Shown here: positions 25,501-33,158 of the stretch, piece by piece
How positions within the stretch are numbered: the first letter of the stretch is position 1
How the letters are laid out: every line of letters starts with the position of its first letter
From: Anaerolineales bacterium
Lineage (GTDB): Bacteria; Chloroflexota; Anaerolineae; Anaerolineales; UBA4823
Length of the DNA: 64,000 nucleotides
Direction of reading: 5' to 3'
Assembly (NCBI GenBank): GCA_025057645.1
Contig: JANXBJ010000003.1
Location: 62,001-126,000, forward strand
The notes under the pieces: generated by a model
What the model was told of the DNA's origin: nothing
Databases searched by the model: none
The model's input: the letters and a program-made list of their open reading frames with translations, nothing else
Program-made: the position numbers and the translations under genes

Positions 25501-27072
25501 CTAAGGCAGATACACCTCCAAATATCGTTTGGCTTGCTCGCCGCTGGAAGAGAAAGGGACAAGCTCGATCACCTTTTGAAAGTATGTGTGTGCTAAGGAG
25601 GTATTGCCTTGCTCAAGATGGGCGATACCGAGATGCAACAGGGCAGGAGCATACTTTGCGTCCAAACTCAATGCCCGTTCAAAGGTTTGTTGGGCGAGTG
25701 TCCACTCTGCTAGACCGAGGTAAACCTGGCCGAGCAGGTCTAGAGCTTCTACATCTCTGGGAGCTTCCCTTTCCAATTCTTGGGCAAGGGGCAGGGCGCT
25801 TTCGGACAAACGATAGCCATATTGGACGCAATAGAGCACCAAGGCCTTGCGTGCTGCGATGGGTTCGGGGCTATTGGGAATCCATTCGTTTAGAATGCGC
25901 CAACCGCCCGCCAGATCGCCACTTTGTGCCAGCGCTTGAGCGTACTGCAGACGCACGGGAAGCTCGTCGGGGTAAAGCTCAAAAGCTTGCTGTGCGCTTT
26001 GCAAAGCGCGCTGCGCCTCGCCTTGCTCCTGCCAGTAAAGCGTGAGAAAAGCCAGAGCGATCTGAGAACGAGGGTTCAATTTCAAAGCGAAGCGGAGTTC
26101 TGTTAGCCCCGGGCGTTCTGAGCGGTGGTGTTGCGTTCGGCTCTCCTCATCGGAAGCTTGGGTAGGCAACGGTAGCTTGGGCGGTGGTTGGGCAAGATGG
26201 AATCGTGCCAGACCTAAATAGGCCCAGGCTTCGGCAAAATCGGGGCGTCGTTCCACTGCGTGCGCAAAGGCGCGCTCGGCTAATCGCCACTCGCCAATAG
26301 CCGCTAGGCCACGCCCGCCGTATAGATGCGCCAGAACGGCTTCGGGAGCGGGTTGGTTGAGTTGCTCTAATAAGACCGAAACTTTGGGTTCATAACTCGC
26401 TTCCAATTCCACTGCGCGTCGTAGCGATGGAGCGGCTTCTTGTGGCCGCTCGGCAGCTAGGAGAAGCCCAAGGCGGTAGTGCCATTCGGGGTTCTGCGGT
26501 TGTGAGGCCGCCAGCGTGCGCAGAATGGGTAGAGCGTGCTCAAACCGCCCCTGCTCGGTGTAAAACTCGACAAGCTCGGGATCGATCACATCGGTCGGAT
26601 ATCCCTTTTCGACCCATTCTCGGCGGAGAGCCATGGCAGCATCGGCTTGTTGGGTGGCCAGATAGGCTTTGGCGAGCAAAATCTGGGCGGGGTGGGGGAG
26701 AAGTCCCTCTTCTTGTAAGGGGGAGAGCAGATGAATCACCAGCGAATGTTCTTCGGCTCGGGCGGCGTTTTGGGCTGCTTTCACCCGCAGGCCTGCCCGA
26801 TCCCAAGAAAATATGCGGCTGGCCTGGGTGTAAAACCTTGCGGCGGTTTTGAAATCTCCCCTTTGTTCTGCTAAATATGCCCTACGTAAGATGGCGCTAC
26901 CCTGCTCCAACGGCAAAAGCAGTGCTATACCAAGAAGCAAGGCAAGGAGAGCAGCCAAACACCGCCAAAGCGTCTCTTTGCTCATGAAGGGAGGATCAGA
27001 GGCAACATTTCCATAAAGGGTTTGGGGATCGAAGCGCAAATTCCTGCCATTTTGACCAAGGTTAAGCGTCAT
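25501..27072 (-). CDS. Membrane-anchored TPR protein
   Basis: A 523-residue protein. AGGAGAG precedes the ATG at 27072 (MTLNLGQNGR), which overlaps the stop of the ABC-F gene by four bases, implying coupling. A single membrane segment (about residues 38-58, LAALLALLLGIALLLPL) is followed by at least ten TPR-like helix pairs such as AYLAEQRGDFKTAARFYTQA and AWAYLGLARFHLAQPP. TPR repeats mediate protein binding; the partner is unknown. Confidence 0.88.
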   Translation of the reverse strand: MTLNLGQNGRNLRFDPQTLYGNVASDPPFMSKETLWRCLAALLALLLGIALLLPLEQGSAILRRAYLAEQRGDFKTAARFYTQASRIFSWDRAGLRVKAAQNAARAEEHSLVIHLLSPLQEEGLLPHPAQILLAKAYLATQQADAAMALRREWVEKGYPTDVIDPELVEFYTEQGRFEHALPILRTLAASQPQNPEWHYRLGLLLAAERPQEAAPSLRRAVELEASYEPKVSVLLEQLNQPAPEAVLAHLYGGRGLAAIGEWRLAERAFAHAVERRPDFAEAWAYLGLARFHLAQPPPKLPLPTQASDEESRTQHHRSERPGLTELRFALKLNPRSQIALAFLTLYWQEQGEAQRALQSAQQAFELYPDELPVRLQYAQALAQSGDLAGGWRILNEWIPNSPEPIAARKALVLYCVQYGYRLSESALPLAQELEREAPRDVEALDLLGQVYLGLAEWTLAQQTFERALSLDAKYAPALLHLGIAHLEQGNTSLAHTYFQKVIELVPFSSSGEQAKRYLEVYLP

Positions 27073-29075
27073 GTTCTCTCCTGTAGCCTCTCCCATTCCT
27101 CCAACAGGCGGTCGATTTCAGCTTGTAGGCGTACGTATTCGTTGCCCAGCTTCTGTACTTGGGCAGGATCGGGAGGGGGATTTTCCAGCTTGCGTTCGAG
27201 GGTGGCCAATTCGATCTCCCGCTTGGCGATAGACTCTTCTAATTCCCGCAGTCGCAGCAGATGTTGACGCTGGCTGTTGAGGTGGCCTTCGCGCCGGTTT
27301 GGCGCATTCTTTGGAGCTGGACCCGCTGCAGCAGAACGAGCTGACTTCTCTGCTTCTAGGTGTAGGCGATACTCGGTATAGCTTCCCTGAAAGGCGCGCA
27401 GACGACGGGCTTCGGGCAGTACCTCCCAGATTTGGGTGGCAAGGGCATCGATCAGATAGCGGTCGTGTGAGACAAGCAGGACTGTCCCCTGATATTGGCT
27501 CAGGGCTTCTTGTAAGACTTCTTGGGAGGGGATATCCAAATGATTGGTGGGTTCATCGAGCAACAATAAGTTGGCACCACTAAGGCATAGTTTTGCCAGC
27601 GCTAGGCGAGTACGTTCGCCGCCGGAGAGGGTGGAAACCGGACGAAGCACATCCTCGCCACAGAAACCGAAACGCGCCAGATAATTGCGCACTTCAGCAG
27701 GAAGCATGGTTGGGGCCACAGTTTCAATCTCTTGCGCTACGCTGTTCGCTGCGCTTAGCCCCTCGTGGGCTTGGGCAAAATAGGCAATCCGCAGGCCGGC
27801 GCCGAGGCGCACCTCGCCGCTTAAAGGAGGCAGATCGCCTAGGATAGTCCTTAGGAAGGTGCTCTTGCCGGCTCCATTGGGGCCAATTAGCGCCACGCAC
27901 TCGCCACGCTTCAAGACTAAGTCCGGGACTTCAATCAGAGGGCTGCTTTCACCGGCATATCCTACCTTTAGGTCAAAAGTGCGCAGCACCAAGTCCCCCG
28001 AGCGTTCCCCGGCGACAATGCGCAAACCCAATTGCGGTTGACGAGGTTGGACAAAAGTGAGGGCGCGCACTCGCTGTGTGACCTCTTCTACACTCAACAT
28101 CTGGCTGGAAGCGCCACTCTCGGCGGCGATTTCGGACCATTTCTTACCTCGCAGCGCCTCCCAGTCACTGCGCTCAATCGCCTCTAAGAGGCGACTGATA
28201 CGGCGCAATCGCCCTTTAGCTTGCGGCGCGTTCTGCCCCGAAATATTGCGGCGGACGTATTCGAGCTCTTTTGCTAGGCGCTCCTTTTCTGTCTCGAAAG
28301 CCAAGCGGCGAGCACTCCAGCGCTCTTCCCGTTGTCTTAGGTAGGCGCTGTAATTGCCGCGGTAAATTTCGATCCCCCGTTCAGACATCTCCCAGATCGT
28401 GTTAGCCACGCGATCGAGAAAATAGCGGTCGTGCGAGACCATCAACACGGCTCCCTTCCATTGGCTTAGGTAGCCTTCCAACCATTCCACGGCTTGGATG
28501 TCGAGGTGATTGGTCGGCTCGTCAAGCACTAATAGATCAGGCTGGGAAATTAGAAGGCGGGCGAGCAGCGCCCGCGTACGTTGGCCGCTGGAGAGCCGAG
28601 TCAGTGGACGGGAGAAATCTTCCTCTAGAAACCCTAACCCACGCAGAGTCTGACGGGCCACCGTTTCGTAATGGTAGCCCCCTCGATGTTCGAATGTGGC
28701 TTGTAAAGCGCCATACCGTTCTAAAATGTCCGCAGGGGGATTGGGTTGGCTCATTGCCCACTCCAGCCGGCGCAGCTCTGCTTCTAGTTGGCGCAACTCC
28801 ACAAGGGCCTCAAGGCATTCCTCCCACAGGGTGCGATGGCTTTCGGCCACCGGTTCTTGCGGCAGATAGCCAATGCGCACATTACGAGCGCGCTGTACTG
28901 TGCCTTGGGTGGGCTCCTCTAGGCCGATCAGAATGCGAATCAGTGTCGTCTTGCCGATTCCATTAGGACCAACGATAGCAATTCGTCCTTGCGGCGGCAC
29001 GCTGAGCGAAAGACCTTTGAACAGGTCCTTGGCGCCAAATGATTTGGAGAGATTTCGCGCAGTTAGGTAGGACAC
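27069..29075 (-). CDS. ABC-F family ATPase
   Basis: 668 residues with two ATP-binding cassettes and no membrane domain. Cassette 1 has GPNGIGKTT and LSSGQRTRALLA with LLVLDEPTNHLDI; cassette 2 has GPNGAGKST and LSGGERTRLALA with LLLDEPTNHLDI. A charged linker joins them, and the C-terminus is a coiled coil (about residues 590-668), as in Uup/YdiF types. These proteins bind the ribosome E-site to relieve stalls. The start codon is GTG at 29075, a few bases after the -10 element at 29084-29089, so the mRNA is probably leaderless. Confidence 0.95.
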   Translation of the reverse strand: MSYLTARNLSKSFGAKDLFKGLSLSVPPQGRIAIVGPNGIGKTTLIRILIGLEEPTQGTVQRARNVRIGYLPQEPVAESHRTLWEECLEALVELRQLEAELRRLEWAMSQPNPPADILERYGALQATFEHRGGYHYETVARQTLRGLGFLEEDFSRPLTRLSSGQRTRALLARLLISQPDLLVLDEPTNHLDIQAVEWLEGYLSQWKGAVLMVSHDRYFLDRVANTIWEMSERGIEIYRGNYSAYLRQREERWSARRLAFETEKERLAKELEYVRRNISGQNAPQAKGRLRRISRLLEAIERSDWEALRGKKWSEIAAESGASSQMLSVEEVTQRVRALTFVQPRQPQLGLRIVAGERSGDLVLRTFDLKVGYAGESSPLIEVPDLVLKRGECVALIGPNGAGKSTFLRTILGDLPPLSGEVRLGAGLRIAYFAQAHEGLSAANSVAQEIETVAPTMLPAEVRNYLARFGFCGEDVLRPVSTLSGGERTRLALAKLCLSGANLLLLDEPTNHLDIPSQEVLQEALSQYQGTVLLVSHDRYLIDALATQIWEVLPEARRLRAFQGSYTEYRLHLEAEKSARSAAAGPAPKNAPNRREGHLNSQRQHLLRLRELEESIAKREIELATLERKLENPPPDPAQVQKLGNEYVRLQAEIDRLLEEWERLQERT

Positions 29076-29130
29076 TGTCGTTCATTATACCGTGATATAA
29101 TCAGCGGGCGATTTCGACAAACGGAAGAGA

Positions 29131-30543
29131 ATGATGGAAACTCCACTTTCACCCCGACAAGCTTCTAGAATATTCTCTCTCCTTCTAGTGGCTCTAATCG
29201 TTGGTTTTGTGATTGCGGCGTTGCTGACCGCTTATCTTACGTTTACCGTCACTCGCGATTTGGTGACCTCATGGCAAATTACAAACTTGCCCGGCATTAG
29301 CCTAAACGGTGCGACTCCAACGCCGAATCCTTCCGGCGTGCTCACCGACCCCAATGTTCCTTTACAGATGGTCGGCCCTACTCCCGAACCCTGGGACGGC
29401 GCCAGCCGGATCAGCGTGCTAGTTATGGGGTTAGATTACCGAGACTGGGTAGCGGGCGAAGGGGCACCGCGCACAGACACGATGATTCTCTTTACCCTCG
29501 ACCCCCTCTCCAAAACTGCGGGTGTCCTGAACATCCCGCGCGATCTCTGGGTGGCGATACCGGGCTTCGGCTATGGCAAGATCAATACCGCATATCAATT
29601 GGGGGAGGCTTATAAGCTGCCCGGCGGCGGGCCGGAATTGGCAATGAAGACCGTGGAAGGCCTGTTGGGTGTGCCGATCCAGTTCTATGCCCAGATCGAT
29701 TTTAGAGCCTTCATTCGCTTTGTCGATGAAATTGGGGGGGTCAAGGTGGATATCAAGGAGCCGATCAAGGTGGACCTGCTGGGAGATAATACCTTCAAAA
29801 AGCTGAAGCCCGGCAGACAAACTTTGAACGGCGAAATTGCTCTGGCCTATGCGCGTGCGCGCAGTACCGAAGGCGGAGACTTTGATCGTGCTCGCCGCCA
29901 GCAGGAAGTGATCATGGGTATTCGTGAGCAGATGTTGCGCCTGGACAATTTGCCGCGCACGATCGCCAAAGCGCCGGTGTTGTATCAAGAGTTATCCAGC
30001 GGCATACGCACAAATCTCTCGCTAGATCAAGCTATCCGCTTGGCTTGGTTTGCCAAAGATATCCCCGAGGAAAACATCAAACATGCCATTATCGGTCCGG
30101 AGCAGGTCAACTTCTTCAAGACATCGGACGGGTTAGATGCTCTTAAGCCCATGCCGGACCGGATTCGCGAATTGCGCGATCAAATCTTTGCCGACACCCG
30201 CCTAGAAAGCCCCCTGGCCAATTTGCCAAGCGTGGAGCAGATGAAGGCTGAGGGTGCCAGGGTGCGGGTGTTGAACGGGAGTGCTGTGCCGGGTTTGGCT
30301 TCGCAGACGATGGACTACTTGCAAAAGCAGGGGGTCAACGTGGTCGAAACCGGTAACGCAGACACCTTCTATAACTACACCGCCTTATTTGACTACAGCG
30401 GTAAACCCTATACGCTGAAGTTCTTGGTCGAGCTGATGGGGATCAATCCCAACTACCTCTACAATCGCTACGATCCCACCCAGAATGTGGACGTAGTGGT
30501 TATCTTAGGCAATGATTGGGCTAATAAAATCCCAGTTCCATGA
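29131..30543 (+). CDS. LytR-CpsA-Psr (LCP) family protein with LytR_C domain
   Basis: 470 residues: a membrane helix (about 13-40), a linker, an LCP catalytic domain (about 90-270) and a LytR_C domain (about 370-470). LCP residues are VLVMGLDYRDW, PRTDTMILFTLDP, INIPRDLWV-like NIPRDLWVAIPG, and ALAYARARSTEGGDFDRARRQQ. LCP enzymes transfer glycopolymers from a lipid carrier to the cell wall. It is divergent from the ABC-F gene with closely spaced -10 elements. Confidence 0.95.
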   Translation: MMETPLSPRQASRIFSLLLVALIVGFVIAALLTAYLTFTVTRDLVTSWQITNLPGISLNGATPTPNPSGVLTDPNVPLQMVGPTPEPWDGASRISVLVMGLDYRDWVAGEGAPRTDTMILFTLDPLSKTAGVLNIPRDLWVAIPGFGYGKINTAYQLGEAYKLPGGGPELAMKTVEGLLGVPIQFYAQIDFRAFIRFVDEIGGVKVDIKEPIKVDLLGDNTFKKLKPGRQTLNGEIALAYARARSTEGGDFDRARRQQEVIMGIREQMLRLDNLPRTIAKAPVLYQELSSGIRTNLSLDQAIRLAWFAKDIPEENIKHAIIGPEQVNFFKTSDGLDALKPMPDRIRELRDQIFADTRLESPLANLPSVEQMKAEGARVRVLNGSAVPGLASQTMDYLQKQGVNVVETGNADTFYNYTALFDYSGKPYTLKFLVELMGINPNYLYNRYDPTQNVDVVVILGNDWANKIPVP

Positions 30544-30559
30544 GAAGTTAGCCCTCCAT

Positions 30560-30591
30560 AGTCTCTCTCCCAATGAAAGCAGAGAGAGACT
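30560..30591 (+). terminator. Hairpin after the LCP gene
   Basis: AGTCTCTCTC (30560-30569) and GAGAGAGACT (30582-30591) form a ten-base stem 17 bases after the LCP stop. No T-run follows, so termination strength is uncertain. Confidence 0.5.
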
Positions 30592-30618
30592 TGAGATGGG
30601 AGAAGAAGCTGTAGTGTA

Positions 30619-30969
30619 ATGTATAAACTGGTCATCCTCATCGAAAAATCGGTTGAAACGGCAATTCTAGATCAACTCTGGCCGCAATTTTTACGGAATG
30701 CCGAGCAGATGCCCGGTCTCTTGCGCGAGAGCACTAGCCGCGTCGATGTCCACCTCTACGGGAGTGCAGAGTACCAGCTTCAGCATGAGCTTTTCTTCAA
30801 CTCTCCTGAAGAGGCACGCCAGGCAATGGCCTCGGAGGCCGGCCGCGCCGCTGGAAGGATTCTGCAACAGCTCAGCGGTGGGCAAGTGGTGCTCTTCTTT
30901 GCCGATCACCGCGAAGACGATCTCGAAAATATTCGTAAACGCCGTCCCTCCTTCTCTTCAAGCGAATAG
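30619..30969 (+). CDS. EthD-like dimeric alpha/beta barrel protein, unknown substrate
   Basis: 116 residues. The pattern MYKLVILIEKSVETAILDQLWPQFL, with a central LYGSAEYQLQHELFFNSPEEARQAMASEAG and final VVLFFADHRED, fits an EthD-like ferredoxin-fold protein. Such proteins act as small monooxygenases or sensors; nothing here identifies a ligand. Five bases separate it from the M23 gene, so the two are likely co-transcribed. Confidence 0.7.
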   Translation: MYKLVILIEKSVETAILDQLWPQFLRNAEQMPGLLRESTSRVDVHLYGSAEYQLQHELFFNSPEEARQAMASEAGRAAGRILQQLSGGQVVLFFADHREDDLENIRKRRPSFSSSE

Positions 30970-30974
30970 GGTGG

Positions 30975-31679
30975 ATGAACCGCGCTTGTTGGCTGCGCCT
31001 TGGCATCGGTCTCGTTGTGGTTTGGCTGGTGGTGGGCTATGTTCTCCTGGAGTGGTCATTGCCCGCTCTCGATCGTTCGCGCCGCGTTTGGATCTACCTG
31101 CGCAATCCGGCCGCCTATCCGAACTGGCGGGTAAAAGTGGGTGAACGTTGCGGCGATGCGCCTTTCCTCTTGCCCACGAGCGGATATATCGGCTTTCTTT
31201 GGGGCGATTCCTTTCGCTTGGGGCATCGGCATCAGGGGATTGACATCTTTGCCGGCACTGAGCCGGGCATCACAGAAGTGCGGGCTGCCTATTCCGGCTA
31301 TCTAACCCGCCTGGCTACTTGGAAATCTTCTCTGATCATTCGCATCCCACAGGATCCTTTGCAGCCCAACCGTCAAATTTGGGCTTATTACACGCATTTG
31401 GCTAGCCCGGAGGGATTTTCATACATCTCAGAGGCTTTCCCGCCCGGAATCCAAGAGGTTTATGTCGAAGCAGGGACTTTACTGGGTTATCAAGGCAACT
31501 ATTCGGGCGACCCGGGGAATCCGGTGGGAGTGCATTTGCATTTCTCCATTGTCAAAGATCGCAACGGCCGATTTCTCAATGAATTGGAGTTCGAGAACAC
31601 TCTCGATCCCTCCCCATATTTTGGCTTGCCTCTCAACGCCGAGACCAACCGTGACCAAGTGCCGGTGTGTGAGAAGTAA
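30975..31679 (+). CDS. Membrane-anchored M23 family peptidase-like protein
   Basis: 234 residues with an N-terminal membrane helix (about 5-30) and a single M23 domain. Zinc-site motifs are RHQGIDIFAG, YYTHLA and HLHFSI. The interval between the first two is longer than usual. It should act on peptidoglycan in the cell envelope. It is followed six bases later by a transporter gene, with the stop and next ribosome site adjoining. Confidence 0.9.
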   Translation: MNRACWLRLGIGLVVVWLVVGYVLLEWSLPALDRSRRVWIYLRNPAAYPNWRVKVGERCGDAPFLLPTSGYIGFLWGDSFRLGHRHQGIDIFAGTEPGITEVRAAYSGYLTRLATWKSSLIIRIPQDPLQPNRQIWAYYTHLASPEGFSYISEAFPPGIQEVYVEAGTLLGYQGNYSGDPGNPVGVHLHFSIVKDRNGRFLNELEFENTLDPSPYFGLPLNAETNRDQVPVCEK

Positions 31680-31685
31680 GGAGAG

Positions 31686-32927
31686 ATGACTCGCCTGCGC
31701 ATTCCCCCTGCACTGCGCTACCCGCGGTTTCGCTACCTCTGGATGGCGTTAATTCTCTCCACTGCCGGGGCAAACATGCAGCTTTGGGCGATCTTCTGGC
31801 ATGTGCGCTCTCTGACCCCCCATCCAATTGCCCTGGGCATGATCGGCTTGGTGCGCGTTCTACCGGTGACTTTCTTCTCACTCCTCGGGGGCGTAGCGGC
31901 CGACCGCTATAACCGCCGGCTCATTTTCTTCCTCACCCAGTGCGTTCTGACCTTCGTAGCCGGTGCACTGGCGTGTTTGACTTTCCGAAGAGCCATCACA
32001 ATTTGGCATATTTACGCGCTGACCGCTTTGCAAGCTACGGCAGTGGCCTTCGACCTCCCTGCTCGTCAAGCCTTGGTGCCCAACTTGGTGTCGTCCAAGG
32101 ACTTACCTAACGCTTTTAGTCTAGGCTCGATTGCCTTTCAAATAGGGGCTATTGTTGGTCCGGCGCTTGGCGGATGGACCATCGCCACTTGGGGGCAAGC
32201 TTACCCCTATCTGATCAATGCGCTCTCTTATGTCGCCGTCTTATTTGCCATTTGGCGCATTGGACCGGTAGCGCAACAGCGTATTCGCACCCGCCATGTG
32301 CTCTTGGACTGGCAGGCCATCCGAGAGGGTTGGCTGTTCATTCTGGGTCAGCCGTTGATTTTTTCCTCGATGGTGCTGGACTTTTTTGCAACATTTTTCT
32401 CTTCGGCGAACACGCTGATGCCGATTGTGGCAAGGGATATTTTGGGAGTTGGCGAGGTAGAATATGGCTGGCTTTCCTCTGCCCAAGCCATCGGGGCGGT
32501 GTTGGCTGGCCTCGTGCTCTCGCAGATGGGCGAGGTGCGTCGCCAGGGTCCTTTGTTTTTATTCTCGGTCGTTTGTTTTGGGCTGGCGACAATCTTATTT
32601 GGTTTGGCACGTGTCTTTTGGCTTGCCATGCTGGCGCTGATTCTGATCGGGGCTGCCGATGCTGTGAGCACGATTCTCCGCAATACCATCCGTCAACTGC
32701 TCACACCGGACTATCTGCGCGGGCGCATGGTCAGCGTGAATCAGATCTTCTTTTTGGGTGGGCCTCAGCTAGGCGAAGTTGAGGCCGGCGTAGTTGCTCA
32801 GTTGTTCGGGGTGCCGTTTGCGATCGTGAGCGGCGGCATCGGATGCCTCCTCGCAGTGGTCTGGGTTGCTCGCCGCTGGCCGCAGTTGTGGACGGTGGAT
32901 CGAGTAGAGCCCCTAGCAGCCGATTGA
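31686..32927 (+). CDS. Major facilitator superfamily transporter (MFS_3/EntS type)
   Basis: 413 residues with about 12 predicted membrane helices. The loop GGVAADRYNRRLIFFLTQ after helix 2 and the C-half pattern FFLGGPQLGEVEAGVVAQLFGV match the enterobactin-exporter-like MFS_3 group. The substrate is unknown. It shares an operon with the EthD-like and M23 genes. Confidence 0.9.
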   Translation: MTRLRIPPALRYPRFRYLWMALILSTAGANMQLWAIFWHVRSLTPHPIALGMIGLVRVLPVTFFSLLGGVAADRYNRRLIFFLTQCVLTFVAGALACLTFRRAITIWHIYALTALQATAVAFDLPARQALVPNLVSSKDLPNAFSLGSIAFQIGAIVGPALGGWTIATWGQAYPYLINALSYVAVLFAIWRIGPVAQQRIRTRHVLLDWQAIREGWLFILGQPLIFSSMVLDFFATFFSSANTLMPIVARDILGVGEVEYGWLSSAQAIGAVLAGLVLSQMGEVRRQGPLFLFSVVCFGLATILFGLARVFWLAMLALILIGAADAVSTILRNTIRQLLTPDYLRGRMVSVNQIFFLGGPQLGEVEAGVVAQLFGVPFAIVSGGIGCLLAVVWVARRWPQLWTVDRVEPLAAD

Positions 32928-33158
32928 GGGAGCCCAGAAACTTCTCTCGGAAGGGAGCTTGTGTGGAAAAGATCATCCCCACTGGAGTGCGTGTCCTTGA
33001 AGTTGGGGGAGGAAAGGAGACGCTTGCCTAGTAGCCCCTGTGCGGTTTCCAAAAAGTCCGTCTGGCGCATGAGAAAAGTTTTGAATCCCTGTGCCTTGAC
33101 GAGGAGGCGCAGGGAGGAGTACAAGTGTTAGGGGTTCTGCTCTGCTTAGGACCTGCCC

